Below are positions 16,352-25,504 of a stretch of 64,000 bases of DNA, piece after piece; position 1 is the first letter of the stretch; every line of letters begins with the position of its first letter. This stretch comes from Defluviitaleaceae bacterium (GTDB taxonomy: Bacteria; Bacillota; Clostridia; Lachnospirales; WQUN01): positions 28,586 to 92,585 of the forward strand of contig WQSG01000002.1 in assembly GCA_009788055.1 (NCBI GenBank), read 5' to 3'. The translations under genes and the position numbers were made by a program. The notes beneath the pieces were generated by a model. The model was not told where the DNA came from. It searched no databases and worked only from the letters and a program-made list of their open reading frames with translations.

Positions 16352-17741
16352 AATGCTTTTTCAGCGCGGCGTTCACCAAGGCGGGGTTTCCTTTGCCCTT
16401 TAGTTCCTTCATGGTTTGCCCAACCAAAAAGCCGAATGCTTTTTCTTTGCCGCTTTTGTATTCCGCTACGGCGTCTGCATTTGCGGCAAGCACTTTTTCT
16501 ACAATGGCGGCAATGCTTGCGTCATCGTTGATTTGGGCAAGCCCGTGTTTTTCTATATATCCCGCAACGTCTTCGCCGCCGCCGAATACATATTCAAAAA
16601 CCTGCTTTCCTGCGGTGCGGTTTGTTTTGCCGCCCGTTACGGCGTTGATAAATTCTGCAAAGGGGGGCGGCGTGATTTTCGGTTTCGCGCCTGTGGTGCT
16701 TGCCAGATACATCATTTCGCCCAGCATCCAAACGGCGGTTTCCTTTGGTGATGCGGATTTTGCCGTTTCTTCATACAACTGTGCCGTGTTTTTGTCCGTG
16801 GTTAGGATTGCCGCGTCTTTGGGGGTTAGCCCGTATTCCGCCGCAAAACGGGCGGCTTTTTCTTTTGCAAATTCGGGCTGATTTTCTTGAATGCTTGCGA
16901 TAAATTCATCTGTAAAGGAAATCGGCGGGATGTCCGGGTCTGGGAAGTAGCGATAATCGGGCGCGTTTTCCTTGGAGCGCATGACGAAAGATTCTCCCGC
17001 GTTGTCGTCCCAACGGCGGGTTTCCTGTGAAATTTCGCCGCCGCTTGAAATTACTTCTATTTGCCGCCGCGATTCATATGCAATTGCCCTTTCGATTGCT
17101 TTGAACGAGTTGATATTTTTCATTTCGGTGCGCGTGCCGAATTCCGTGCTGCCCTTCGGTTTTACAGACAAATTCACATCTGCGCGAAGAGAACCCTCCT
17201 GCATTTGGCAGTCGGATACTTCCAAGTATTCCAGCATGGATTTTACGGACGTAAGGCAAGCGATAACTTCCTCCGCACAAGTCATGTCGGGTTCGGTTAC
17301 TATTTCGATTAGCGGAACGCCGCAACGGTTGTAATCCAAGAAAGTTTTTCCGCTTGAGTGAATCAGTTTTCCCGCGTCTTCTTCCATGTGAATTTCGTGG
17401 ATTCTTATTTTTTTATCGCCGATGTCAACAAAACCGTTTCGTGCAAATGGCAAATGCAGTTGCGAAATTTGATACGCTTTTGGCAAATCAGGATAAAAAT
17501 AATTTTTGCGGTCGAACTTATTGTAGCGGGTAATTTGGCAATTTAAAGCAAGCCCCGCTTTTACGGCAAAGTCCAAAACGCGGGTGTTAAGCACGGGAAG
17601 CGTTCCCGGCATTCCAATGCAAACGGGACAGCATTGCGTGTTTGGCTCGCCGCCGAACGCGGTGGAGCATCCGCAAAAAATCTTTGAGGCCGTGGAAAGT
17701 TCTACATGAATTTCCAAGCCGATAACTATATCCCAATTCAT
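16338..17741 (-). CDS. gatB: Aspartyl/glutamyl-tRNA(Asn/Gln) amidotransferase subunit B
   Basis: GatB phosphorylates the misacylated Asp-tRNA(Asn) or Glu-tRNA(Gln) and passes it on for amidation. The N-terminus VIGLEIHVEL, the EDAGKLIH motif near residue 120, the Cys-containing FCGCSTAFG and CCPVCIGMPG zinc-type region and the C-terminal YqeY-like tail ending KGKGNPALVNAALKKHF fit the full-length family (467 residues). It overlaps gatA by four bases. It is the last gene of the gatC-gatA-gatB unit. Confidence 0.95.
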   Translation of the reverse strand: MNWDIVIGLEIHVELSTASKIFCGCSTAFGGEPNTQCCPVCIGMPGTLPVLNTRVLDFAVKAGLALNCQITRYNKFDRKNYFYPDLPKAYQISQLHLPFARNGFVDIGDKKIRIHEIHMEEDAGKLIHSSGKTFLDYNRCGVPLIEIVTEPDMTCAEEVIACLTSVKSMLEYLEVSDCQMQEGSLRADVNLSVKPKGSTEFGTRTEMKNINSFKAIERAIAYESRRQIEVISSGGEISQETRRWDDNAGESFVMRSKENAPDYRYFPDPDIPPISFTDEFIASIQENQPEFAKEKAARFAAEYGLTPKDAAILTTDKNTAQLYEETAKSASPKETAVWMLGEMMYLASTTGAKPKITPPPFAEFINAVTGGKTNRTAGKQVFEYVFGGGEDVAGYIEKHGLAQINDDASIAAIVEKVLAANADAVAEYKSGKEKAFGFLVGQTMKELKGKGNPALVNAALKKHFTES

Positions 17742-19156
17742 TGCTGCACCCCCTGATACGCCTGTGCCAAGCCCAGCACAACTTTATCTTTCATTACGTC
17801 GCTGATTATTTGCGCCCCAATGGGCAATCCGTTTGCGTCTTTGCCGCATGGAATGGAAATGGCTGGCAAGCCCGCAAGGTTTGCCGTAACGGTGAAGATA
17901 TCCGAAAGATACATTTTCAGCGGGTCGCTTAGACTTTCGCCCAAAATCGGCGCGGTGGTAGGCGCGACAGGGCATAGGATTGCGTCATAATTATAGAATG
18001 TTTCGGCAAAATGCTTGCGAATCAACGCCTTTACCTGCAACGCCTTTTTGTAATACGCATCGTAAAAGCCAGACGAAAGCACAAAAGTACCCAGCAAAAT
18101 GCGCTTGATTACCTCCATGCCAAAGCCCTCTGCGCGGGTGGCGTTGTACGTTTGCAGAAGGCTGTTCGCGCCTTCCGAACGAAAGCCGTACTTTACGCCG
18201 TCATAGCGCGAAAGATTGGAACTTGCTTCCGCAGTGGCGATTATATAGTATGCGGGGATTACATATTCGTTAAACGGAAGCTTTATATAATCTATACTCG
18301 CACCCATTTCAGTAAACTTTTTTGCGGTTTCAAGTATATTATTTTTCACGTCTTCATCAACGCCGTTGCCGATTAAACAATCTTCGGGTATGGCTATTTT
18401 TTTTCCTATAACACCTTTTATGCAGGCGGTTTCAGGTAGGTCTAAAGAGGTGCCGTCTTTTGGGTCGCGCCCTGCGATAATTTTGTGAATTTCTGCGCAG
18501 TCTGCCGCGTTTTTTGCGATAGGGCCGATTTGATCCAGTGATGACGCATAGGCGATAAGCCCATGGCGCGAAACCGCACCGTATGTGGGCTTAAAGCCCG
18601 TTACGCCGCAGTAAGACGCGGGTTGCCGAATGCTTCCGCCCGTGTCTGTGCCAAGGGAGATGAAAGTTTCGTTTGCCGCAACAGCCGCCGCACACCCGCC
18701 CGAAGAACCGCCCGATACACGGTTTTCATCATGAGGGTTTTTCACCGCGCCATAGTGCGAAGTCTCGGAGGTTGAGCCCATTCCGAACTCGTCCATATTT
18801 AATTTGCCAACGACAATAAGCCCCGCGTTTTCCAGTTTTTCAACGGCGGTGGCACTGTATGGCGGAATGAAATTATCAAGCATTTTGGACGCACAAGTTG
18901 TGCGAAGCCCGCTTGTGCAGATGTTATCTTTTATGCCGATTGGAACGCCCGCAAGGGGTGATGTTAATTCGCCCGTACTTATTTTTTTCTGAATAGTGTC
19001 GGCTTGCGACAGGCATTTTTCTTTGTCGGCAAGGGTAACGAAAGCGTTTGTGCGACTGTTTTCCGCCGCGCCCAAAGCCGCCGTAACCGCTTCCGCAACG
19101 CCTATTTCGCCTGCCCGTATTTTTTCGCCCAGTTGCAGGGCTGTTAGGTTCATCAT
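17738..19156 (-). CDS. gatA: Aspartyl/glutamyl-tRNA(Asn/Gln) amidotransferase subunit A
   Basis: GatA is the amidase that releases ammonia from glutamine for the transamidation. The Lys-Ser-Ser catalytic set is visible: K in VPIGIKDNI, the serine-rich RVSGGSSGGCAAAVA and the nucleophile region TDTGGSIRQPASYCG. At 472 residues the length is normal. Start and stop overlap the neighbouring gat genes by four bases each (ATGA), so the three subunits are translationally coupled. Confidence 0.95.
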   Translation of the reverse strand: MMNLTALQLGEKIRAGEIGVAEAVTAALGAAENSRTNAFVTLADKEKCLSQADTIQKKISTGELTSPLAGVPIGIKDNICTSGLRTTCASKMLDNFIPPYSATAVEKLENAGLIVVGKLNMDEFGMGSTSETSHYGAVKNPHDENRVSGGSSGGCAAAVAANETFISLGTDTGGSIRQPASYCGVTGFKPTYGAVSRHGLIAYASSLDQIGPIAKNAADCAEIHKIIAGRDPKDGTSLDLPETACIKGVIGKKIAIPEDCLIGNGVDEDVKNNILETAKKFTEMGASIDYIKLPFNEYVIPAYYIIATAEASSNLSRYDGVKYGFRSEGANSLLQTYNATRAEGFGMEVIKRILLGTFVLSSGFYDAYYKKALQVKALIRKHFAETFYNYDAILCPVAPTTAPILGESLSDPLKMYLSDIFTVTANLAGLPAISIPCGKDANGLPIGAQIISDVMKDKVVLGLAQAYQGVQQ

Positions 19157-19443
19157 ACGTCCACCGCCTTTGGTACAACAAATGCTTCGTCTGTGCGGTC
19201 GGGGGCGTTTGCAAGCAAATGTTCACGCTTAAAATGCCCCGTTACTTCGTCGGGGCGGGTTACGTTTGTCATGGAAAATACGTGAGAAAGCGGCTCTACG
19301 CCCTCTGTGTTCACGTTTTGCAAAATCTTCATGTAATCCAGAATTTTGCCAAGTTCCGTTTGCATTAACTCGGTTTGCGATTCGTCCAGTTGAATTCGGG
19401 ACAAGCCCGCGACATAATCAACCGTTTTTTTGTCAATCAGCAT
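19153..19443 (-). CDS. gatC: Aspartyl/glutamyl-tRNA(Asn/Gln) amidotransferase subunit C
   Basis: This 96-residue subunit stabilises the GatA-GatB interface. It has the family pattern VDYVAGLSRIQLDESQTELMQTEL and a C-terminal FVVPKAVDV. It overlaps the aspS stop by one base (TAATG) and gatA by four bases. Being directly behind aspS suggests that Asp-tRNA(Asn) amidation is the relevant reaction, although whether this AspRS is non-discriminating cannot be read here. Confidence 0.92.
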   Translation of the reverse strand: MLIDKKTVDYVAGLSRIQLDESQTELMQTELGKILDYMKILQNVNTEGVEPLSHVFSMTNVTRPDEVTGHFKREHLLANAPDRTDEAFVVPKAVDV

Positions 19444-21179
19444 TAAATCACACCTCTGATTTTAATGTGTGCTTCGCGTAGTTGCTGCTCTGTTACTTCG
19501 CCGGGTGCGCCCATTAGTACGTCCTGCGCGTTCGCGTTCATGGGGAACGCGATTACTTCGCGGATGCTTTCCTGTTCCGTAAGAAGCATTACGATTCTGT
19601 CGATACCGGGGGCCATGCCCGCATGGGGCGGCGCACCGTAATGAAACGCGCCGAACAACGCAGGGAATTTTTCCATGATATCGTCCTTGGTGTAGCCCGC
19701 GATTTCAAAGGCTTTTATCATGATATCGGGGCGGTGGTTGCGCACCGCGCCGCTGGAAAGTTCCACGCCGTTGCACACAATATCGTACTGATACGCCTTT
19801 ATTTGAAGCGGGTCTGCGGTAAAAATATCGCTTTGCGGCATGGAAAACGGATTGTGCGAAAATTCTACCGCGCCCGTGTCAGGGTTTTTCTCGTACATGG
19901 GGAAGTCCGTGACGAAACAGAATCTGAATGCGTCCTCCAAAAGCTGTAGGCGTTCGCCAAGCTGTGTGCGGATTTGCCCCGCAAATTTATCCACATTTTG
20001 CGGCGAGTCGCAAATGAAAAACAGTGTGTCATTTTCTTTCAGTTCCAGCATGGAAATTAACTCACTCTGTTTTTCTTCCGAAAGAAATTTTACAATAGGC
20101 CCTTTTAACGCCATCCCTTCCAACACAGAAATATAGCCAAGCCCCGCCATTCCAACTTCTTCTGTGGCGAAGGTCAGCATTTTTTCAAAGAAGGACTTGG
20201 ACTGTGTTGCGCAGTTTGGCGCGGCAATTCCGCGCACGGGCTTGCCTTTAAACGGCGCGAAATCTACGCCTTCAAAGAATTTGGTCAAGTCTGTGATTAG
20301 TAGGGGGTTGCGCAGGTCGGGCTTGTCTGTTCCGTATTTTAACATACATTCGGCGTAAGGAATACGCGGGAATTGCGGCGCGGTTACGCTTTTGCCATTC
20401 GCAAATTTTACAAAGGTTTCGTGCAAAACTTTTTCTGCCACGGCAAAAACATCATCTTGCGTGGCAAATGCCATTTCAAAATCAAGCTGGTAGAACTCCC
20501 CGGGGGAGCGGTCTGCGCGGGCGTCCTCGTCTCGGAAACACGGCGCGACCTGAAAATATTTGTCAAACCCGCTTACCATAAGCAACTGCTTAAAAATTTG
20601 CGGGGCTTGAGGCAAGGCATAAAACATTCCGTGGTGCTTGCGGCTTGGCACAAGATAATCCCTAGCACCCTCGGGCGATGACGATGTTAGAATGGGCGTT
20701 TGAATTTCCAAAAAGCCCATGTCCTCCATTTGCCGCCGCATAAAGCGGATAATTTCCGAACGCTTTATAATTTTCGCTTGCACGGTTGGGTTACGCAAAT
20801 CCAAAAAGCGGTACTTTAACCGTACATCTTCCCGCGTTTCGGTAGATTCATCAACCGCAAAGGGAAGCATGGGAAGTGATGTGCCAAGCACCGTAAGCTT
20901 TTCCACGCAAAGCTCAACTTCACCCGTGGGGAGTTTTTCGTTTACGGTTTCGCCACTGCGCTCCCGCACAACGCCCTCCACAGAAATCACAAATTCGCGC
21001 CCCAATCCCTGCGCGTCTTCCGGGTTATCAAATACAATTTGTGTAACGCCAAACATATCCCTCAGGTGTATAAATTCCACACCGCCGTGGTCGCGGATAG
21101 TATCAATCCAGCCGGCGAGTGTTACCCGCCGGCCTGTTGAGTCTTTCCGCAATTCTCCGCAATTATGCGTCCTATACAT
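19443..21179 (-). CDS. aspS: Aspartyl-tRNA synthetase, bacterial type
   Basis: This class II synthetase of 578 residues has the OB-fold anticodon domain at the N-terminus (GWIDTIRDHGGVEFIHLRD), motif 2 FRDEDARADRSPGEFYQLD near residue 217, the bacterial GAD insertion domain, and motif 3 GMAPGIDRIVMLL near residue 525. The ATG lies 1 bp after the upstream channel gene. Coupling to gatCAB fits organisms that make Asn-tRNA(Asn) by transamidation. Confidence 0.95.
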   Translation of the reverse strand: MYRTHNCGELRKDSTGRRVTLAGWIDTIRDHGGVEFIHLRDMFGVTQIVFDNPEDAQGLGREFVISVEGVVRERSGETVNEKLPTGEVELCVEKLTVLGTSLPMLPFAVDESTETREDVRLKYRFLDLRNPTVQAKIIKRSEIIRFMRRQMEDMGFLEIQTPILTSSSPEGARDYLVPSRKHHGMFYALPQAPQIFKQLLMVSGFDKYFQVAPCFRDEDARADRSPGEFYQLDFEMAFATQDDVFAVAEKVLHETFVKFANGKSVTAPQFPRIPYAECMLKYGTDKPDLRNPLLITDLTKFFEGVDFAPFKGKPVRGIAAPNCATQSKSFFEKMLTFATEEVGMAGLGYISVLEGMALKGPIVKFLSEEKQSELISMLELKENDTLFFICDSPQNVDKFAGQIRTQLGERLQLLEDAFRFCFVTDFPMYEKNPDTGAVEFSHNPFSMPQSDIFTADPLQIKAYQYDIVCNGVELSSGAVRNHRPDIMIKAFEIAGYTKDDIMEKFPALFGAFHYGAPPHAGMAPGIDRIVMLLTEQESIREVIAFPMNANAQDVLMGAPGEVTEQQLREAHIKIRGVI

Positions 21180-21180
21180 T

Positions 21181-21696
21181 TTACCACCATCCTGCCAACA
21201 TCATGAAGCCGGGAATCCAGCCCGTGTAAAAAGTTGTTGCCAAACAAGTAAACGCAGTAAGTTTACCAAATTTTTTCTCGAATGTGCATTCCACAAATAG
21301 TATAAACCACAGGAATGCCCAAGAAAACCAGCAAGCCAAAAGCCAAATTTCCCGCCAAGTTTCCAGTCCGCCTTCAAGCGTTAGCACACCGCCCATAAAC
21401 AACGCGATTGCGCCCGTTAAGCAAAACACACCAAAGGCTTTGGGGTCAAGGCCATACACATGGTCGAAGCCGATGTAAATGTACGTAAGCCCCACCATAA
21501 AATATATCATTGCCGTAAAATGCCCTTCGCCTTGCCACAACGTATACAACGCCGCCGCCAAAATTACAGCACCGCCCAAGAAATTTACAACAGATAGGGT
21601 TGCGCCGGCTTTTTCGCCTTTAACTTCTCCGAAAAGCCCAAACCATGCATTGTGAAACAGAACAAAACCTACCATTACCAATACGATACCTAACAT
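21181..21696 (-). CDS. AmiS/UreI-family urea or amide channel
   Basis: The 171-residue, six-helix membrane protein matches the AmiS/UreI pattern: N-terminal MLGIVLVMVGFVLFHNAW, the LTYIYIGFDHVYGLD signature in the middle, the TWREIWLLACWFSWAFLWF helix and a C-terminal FYTGWIPGF. Members are passive channels for urea or short amides. GGGAGG lies 7 bp before the ATG. It follows the type III glutamine synthetase, so it probably belongs to nitrogen acquisition. No urease or amidase genes lie in the window, so the substrate is open. Confidence 0.85.
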   Translation of the reverse strand: MLGIVLVMVGFVLFHNAWFGLFGEVKGEKAGATLSVVNFLGGAVILAAALYTLWQGEGHFTAMIYFMVGLTYIYIGFDHVYGLDPKAFGVFCLTGAIALFMGGVLTLEGGLETWREIWLLACWFSWAFLWFILFVECTFEKKFGKLTAFTCLATTFYTGWIPGFMMLAGWW

Positions 21697-21719
21697 TTTA
21701 ATTCCTCCCTTTTTTTTAG

Positions 21720-21776
21720 TTCGCGGGGGCGTTGCCCCCGCTCCCCCACGAGGGGACGGAGTCCCCGAGGTTTTAA
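21720..21776. repeat. Interspersed palindromic repeat, copy 3 (partial)
   Basis: CGGGGGCGTTGCCCCCG and a GGGGACGGAGTCCCC hairpin sit between glnN and the channel gene, ending in the family's GGTTTTAAC tail directly at the glnN stop. The A/T-rich palindrome part is shortened. It may attenuate transcription into the channel gene. Confidence 0.65.
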
Positions 21777-23867
21777 CTAACTCACGCTGTACAACAGTTC
21801 GCCGTAAGACGGCAGCGGCCAGTGCTTTTTAGAAACACAGGTTTCAAGCTGGTCGGCTGTAAGGCGAAGTACGTTCATAGCGGTAAAAACTTCGTCACGG
21901 TAGAATTTAGCGTGTGCGAGAATATCGTGGTCTTCGCCGCTTTTTAAGATTGCGGCTTCCAAGGTGTCCAGCTTTTTAATTAAGCAGGTACAAAGTTTGG
22001 AAGTTTTCGCAAGCAAGCGTTCTTCCATGGTGCAGTCGAAATCGCCCAAGGCTTTCTTGCGTTCAAGCAGTTTTGCCAAATCATTCTGATAATTTACTGC
22101 GGCGGGGATAATTTCTTCGTTTACGATATCCACCATGGTTAGTGCCTCAATGTGAATGGTTTTGCAATAGCTTTCCATGAGGATTTCATAGCGGGAATTT
22201 ATTTCCGGCTCTGTGAAAACGTGATGCTTTGTGAATAGGTCGATGTTCTTTTGTGCGATAAATGTCGGCAGTGCATCGGGGGTGGTGCGCAGGTTGGAAA
22301 GGCCGCGTTTTTCGGCTTCCGTTACCCATTCTTCGGCGTAGTTGTTGCCGTTAAAGATGATTCGCTTGTGCGCTTTTATTGTTTTTTTCACAAGCGCGGC
22401 AAGGTCTGCGTTAAAGTTAAGAGAACTTTCAAGGATATCTGCAAATTCGTTTAGTACTTCGGCAACGGCAGTGTTTAGCGCGATATTTGCGCCCGCCGTG
22501 GAGAATGTAGAACCCAGCATTCTAAATTCAAATTTGTTGCCCGTGAACGCAAACGGTGACGTTCTGTTGCGGTCTGTTGTATCTTTGGGGAAGTGCGGCA
22601 GAACCGTTACGCCAATTTCCATGGGTTTTTTATCGGGACCCAGATACTCCGCGCCTGATTCAATCGCGTCCAAAATTCCCGTAAGCTCGTCGCCAAGGAA
22701 CATGGAAACGATAGCGGGCGGTGCTTCGTTTGCGCCAAGACGGTGGTCGTTGCCCGCGTTGGCAACGGAAACCCGCAGCAAATCTTGATATTCGTCCACG
22801 GCTTTAATTACCGCCACAAGGAACAGAAGAAACTGCGCGTTTTCGTATGGGGTTTCGCCCGGCTCTAAGAGATTCGCGCCCGTGTCTGTGGAAATTGCCC
22901 AGTTGTTGTGCTTGCCGCTTCCGTTTACGCCCGCGAACGGTTTTTCGTGAAGCAAGCACACCAGCCCGTGCCGCCCCGCCACAATTTTAAGAAGCTCCAT
23001 TGCAAGCTGGTTATGGTCTGTTGCGATATTCGTTGTTGCAAAAATCGGTGCGAATTCGTGCTGTGCGGGGGCAACCTCGTTGTGTTTTGTTTTTGCCGTA
23101 ATGCCCAGCTTCCACATTTCTTCTTCAAAGTCTTTCATAAATGCGGCAACACGCGGCTTTATCGCGCCAAAGTAGTGGTCATCAAGCTCCTGTCCTTTCG
23201 GGGGGCTTGCCCCAAAAAGTGTACGTCCTGTGTAAATTAAATCGGGGCGTTTTAGGTAAACTTCTTTATCTATGAGGAAATACTCCTGCTCTGCGCCAAC
23301 GGTTGTACTTACGTTTTTCGCCGTTTTGTTGCCGAAGAGTTTTAGTATGCGCAATGCCTGTTTGTTTATTGCTTCCATGGAGCGAAGAAGCGGAGTTTTT
23401 TTATCCAGTGCCTCACCGCCGTATGAACAAAACGCGGTGGGAATGTACAAAGAATCATCTTTTATAAACGCGAAAGACGTTGTATCCCAAACGGTATAGC
23501 CCCTCGCTTCAAAGGTACAGCGCAACCCGCCTGACGGAAAACTGGACGCATCCGGTTCGCCGCGCACAAGCTCCTTGCCCGAAAACTCCATGATAACTTT
23601 CCCGTCGCCGCTTGGCGAAATAAAACTGTCGTGCTTTTCGGCGGTTACGCCCGTCATGGGCTGAAACCAGTGCGTAAAGTGTGTCGCGCCTTTTTCCACC
23701 GCCCAGTCTTTCATGGCGTTGGCAACCACGTTTGCAACGTCCAACTCCAAGTGTGTGCCAATCTGCATTGTTTTCTTGAGTGCTTTGTAAATATCTTTCG
23801 GAAGGCGCGCCTGCATTACCGCGTCATTAAACACCATGCTTCCAAACAGTTCAGGTACGTTTTTCAT
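21777..23867 (-). CDS. glnN: Type III glutamine synthetase
   Basis: This 696-residue enzyme condenses glutamate and ammonia to glutamine; its length and the motifs [50 protein letters not shown] and [12 protein letters not shown] identify the GlnN (GSIII) class. The ATG at 23867 has GGGAG 6 bp upstream and begins at [13 protein letters not shown] as expected; upstream in-frame codons fall in the leader RNA. It has its own promoter and a long leader with two terminators and three hexaloop hairpins, so it is probably controlled by RNA-based antitermination. Confidence 0.95.
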   Translation of the reverse strand: MKNVPELFGSMVFNDAVMQARLPKDIYKALKKTMQIGTHLELDVANVVANAMKDWAVEKGATHFTHWFQPMTGVTAEKHDSFISPSGDGKVIMEFSGKELVRGEPDASSFPSGGLRCTFEARGYTVWDTTSFAFIKDDSLYIPTAFCSYGGEALDKKTPLLRSMEAINKQALRILKLFGNKTAKNVSTTVGAEQEYFLIDKEVYLKRPDLIYTGRTLFGASPPKGQELDDHYFGAIKPRVAAFMKDFEEEMWKLGITAKTKHNEVAPAQHEFAPIFATTNIATDHNQLAMELLKIVAGRHGLVCLLHEKPFAGVNGSGKHNNWAISTDTGANLLEPGETPYENAQFLLFLVAVIKAVDEYQDLLRVSVANAGNDHRLGANEAPPAIVSMFLGDELTGILDAIESGAEYLGPDKKPMEIGVTVLPHFPKDTTDRNRTSPFAFTGNKFEFRMLGSTFSTAGANIALNTAVAEVLNEFADILESSLNFNADLAALVKKTIKAHKRIIFNGNNYAEEWVTEAEKRGLSNLRTTPDALPTFIAQKNIDLFTKHHVFTEPEINSRYEILMESYCKTIHIEALTMVDIVNEEIIPAAVNYQNDLAKLLERKKALGDFDCTMEERLLAKTSKLCTCLIKKLDTLEAAILKSGEDHDILAHAKFYRDEVFTAMNVLRLTADQLETCVSKKHWPLPSYGELLYSVS

Positions 23868-23901
23868 AAAAATCTCCCTCTCATTTTTTCGTGCTAAACG
23901 C

Positions 23902-23935
23902 AAAAAGGCGCATGGTTCTAAAGAACCACAACGCC
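23902..23935 (-). terminator. Leader terminator 2 of glnN
   Basis: GGCG...GGTTC-TTTA-GAACC...CGCC with TTTTT behind it. The GGCG arm overlaps the third hexaloop (AAAGGC), the same architecture as in the carA and pyrG leaders. Confidence 0.7.
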
Positions 23936-23963
23936 TTTGTTGTTTACTTGAAAAATTAAAATA

Positions 23964-24004
23964 TAAAAAATGCCGGGGAACACCTCCATTGGGTTTCCTC
24001 GGCA
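23964..24004 (-). terminator. Leader terminator 1 of glnN
   Basis: TGCCG-A-GGAA pairs with TTCC-C-CGGCA and is followed by six T residues. Its 5' arm is shared with the first hexaloop hairpin, so formation of that hairpin would prevent termination. Confidence 0.7.
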
Positions 24005-24033
24005 CCATTGCCTGAGAAGATTGTTACACAGCT

Positions 24034-24612
24034 TTAATCATTTGTCAACACTTTTTTTAAAAAAAATTCATGAACCGTTGTATCGCCCGTGAGTTCGGGG
24101 TGGAAGGCAATGCCCAGCAAATTTTTTTGCCGCACAGCGACAATTTTATCTTGCGCGGTTGCTAAAATTTCAACGCCGTCCTCCACAGCCGTAATGTACG
24201 GGCCGCGAATGAAAACCATCGGCACTTGCCCCTGCCCCGCAAAATCGCCCTCTGTGCTGAAGCTGTTAATCTGCCGCCCAAAACCATGACGGCGGACGGT
24301 AACGCCCAGCACACACAAATGCTTATGCGCGGAATCCTCCGCGTTTTTTGCCATAAGAATAAGCCCCGCGCAAGTGCCAAGGGCGGGCAAACCTTCCGCA
24401 AGGGCGTTGCGCAACGGCTCGAACAGCCCTGTTTTGTGCAGAAGATTGCCCATAACCGTGCTTTCCCCGCCGGGCAAAATTATCCCGTCCAAGGCTGGGG
24501 TGAAGTCACTTTTTTGCCTTATTTCCACAGGCGTTGCGCCCAGTTTTTCCAGCATATGAATATGCTCTATGAACGCGCCCTGCAACGCCAAAACGCCTAT
24601 TTTTTTGCGCAT
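24034..24612 (-). CDS. pdxT: Pyridoxal 5'-phosphate synthase glutaminase subunit
   Basis: PdxT hydrolyses glutamine and passes ammonia to PdxS for PLP synthesis. The 192-residue protein has the GGESTVMG oxyanion-hole motif (residue 49), nucleophile cysteine in LGTCAGLIL (residue 80) and the catalytic His-Glu in FHPELTGD near residue 172. Start codon and pdxS stop overlap by one base (TAATG). Confidence 0.95.
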   Translation of the reverse strand: MRKKIGVLALQGAFIEHIHMLEKLGATPVEIRQKSDFTPALDGIILPGGESTVMGNLLHKTGLFEPLRNALAEGLPALGTCAGLILMAKNAEDSAHKHLCVLGVTVRRHGFGRQINSFSTEGDFAGQGQVPMVFIRGPYITAVEDGVEILATAQDKIVAVRQKNLLGIAFHPELTGDTTVHEFFLKKVLTND

Positions 24613-25487
24613 TATTTACCGCGCTCCGCCATTAGAATTTTAATTTCGTTTTCGTTTATGCCAACCATTGCTTCTCCCAAATCTTCGGAGATTTCCGCAA
24701 GAAGTTTCGCGTCTTTGAAATTGGTAACGGCTTGTACAATTGCAGCGGCGCGTTTTTCAGGATTACCCGACTTGAAAATGCCCGAGCCGACAAAAACGCC
24801 CTCCGCGCCCAAATGCATCATGAGTGCGGCATCCGCAGGGGTTGCAACCCCGCCCGCCGAAAACATTACAACGGGAAGCCTGCCGTTTTCAGCAACGTAT
24901 TTTACAAGTTCATATGGCACGGCAAGTTGCTTTGCCGCATCATACAATTCATCGGCGGATTTTACCGTAAGTGCGCGTATTTCGCCCATCATTTTGCGCA
25001 TATGGCGCACGGCTTGTACAACGTCACCCGTTCCCGCTTCGCCCTTGGTGCGTATCATGGATGCACCCTCTTGTATGCGGCGCAGGGCTTCTCCAAGGTC
25101 TTTCGCGCCGCAAACGAACGGCACTTCAAACTGCGATTTATCCACGTGAAATGCATCATCCGCAGGGGACAGAACTTCGCTTTCGTCTATATAATCAATT
25201 TCGATTGCTTGCAGAATTTGTGCTTCCATAAAATGCCCGATGCGCACCTTTGCCATAACGGGAATGGACACCGCCGCCTGAATTTCCTTTATCATTTTGG
25301 GGTCGCTCATGCGGGAAACACCGCCCGCCGCCCTAATGTCTGCGGGTATGCGCTCCAGTGCCATTACCGCGCAAGCCCCTGCTTTTTCTGCAATGCGCGC
25401 TTGCTCCGGCGAACTTACGTCCATTATCGCGCCACCTTTTAACATTTGCGCAAGGTTTTTGTTAAGTTGGTATTTTTCGGTTTTCAT
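24612..25487 (-). CDS. pdxS: Pyridoxal 5'-phosphate synthase lyase subunit
   Basis: PdxS builds PLP from ribose 5-phosphate, glyceraldehyde 3-phosphate and PdxT-derived ammonia. The 291-residue TIM barrel shows MKGG-like [29 protein letters not shown], catalytic-lysine region VMAKVRIGH and [11 protein letters not shown] motifs, all family-diagnostic. It begins 17 bp after the hybrid kinase stop and is coupled to pdxT, so it may be read from the kinase promoter. Confidence 0.96.
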   Translation of the reverse strand: MKTEKYQLNKNLAQMLKGGAIMDVSSPEQARIAEKAGACAVMALERIPADIRAAGGVSRMSDPKMIKEIQAAVSIPVMAKVRIGHFMEAQILQAIEIDYIDESEVLSPADDAFHVDKSQFEVPFVCGAKDLGEALRRIQEGASMIRTKGEAGTGDVVQAVRHMRKMMGEIRALTVKSADELYDAAKQLAVPYELVKYVAENGRLPVVMFSAGGVATPADAALMMHLGAEGVFVGSGIFKSGNPEKRAAAIVQAVTNFKDAKLLAEISEDLGEAMVGINENEIKILMAERGK

Positions 25488-25504
25488 TTTTCATGCTCCT
25501 TTTT

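Larger units (their letters stand above)
23902..24048 (-). promoter_or_regulatory. Promoter and ANTAR-type antitermination leader of glnN
   Basis: TTGACA and TAACAA with 16-bp spacing form a promoter overlapping the pdxT stop. The transcript then has GGC-AATGGT-GCC (24001 to 24012) and CC-AATGGA-GG (23983 to 23992), two hairpins with six-base loops carrying A at position 1 and G at 4. The first competes with terminator TGCCG...CGGCA plus T6. Further on, ACAAC-AAAGGC-GTTGT (23928 to 23943) has the same loop rule and shares bases with the 5' arm of a second terminator. ANTAR proteins are known to bind such paired hexaloop hairpins. Confidence 0.75.

Noticed and set aside
23964..24030. Glycine riboswitch upstream of glnN
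   Set aside because: CTCAGGCAATGG recalls part of the glycine aptamer, but the leader is too short for the aptamer and the stems fit hexaloop hairpins and a terminator better.
24226..25149. Open frame of 307 codons on the plus strand
   Set aside because: It is antisense to pdxT and pdxS, which have complete family motifs; no ribosome binding site or recognisable domain supports the plus-strand frame.
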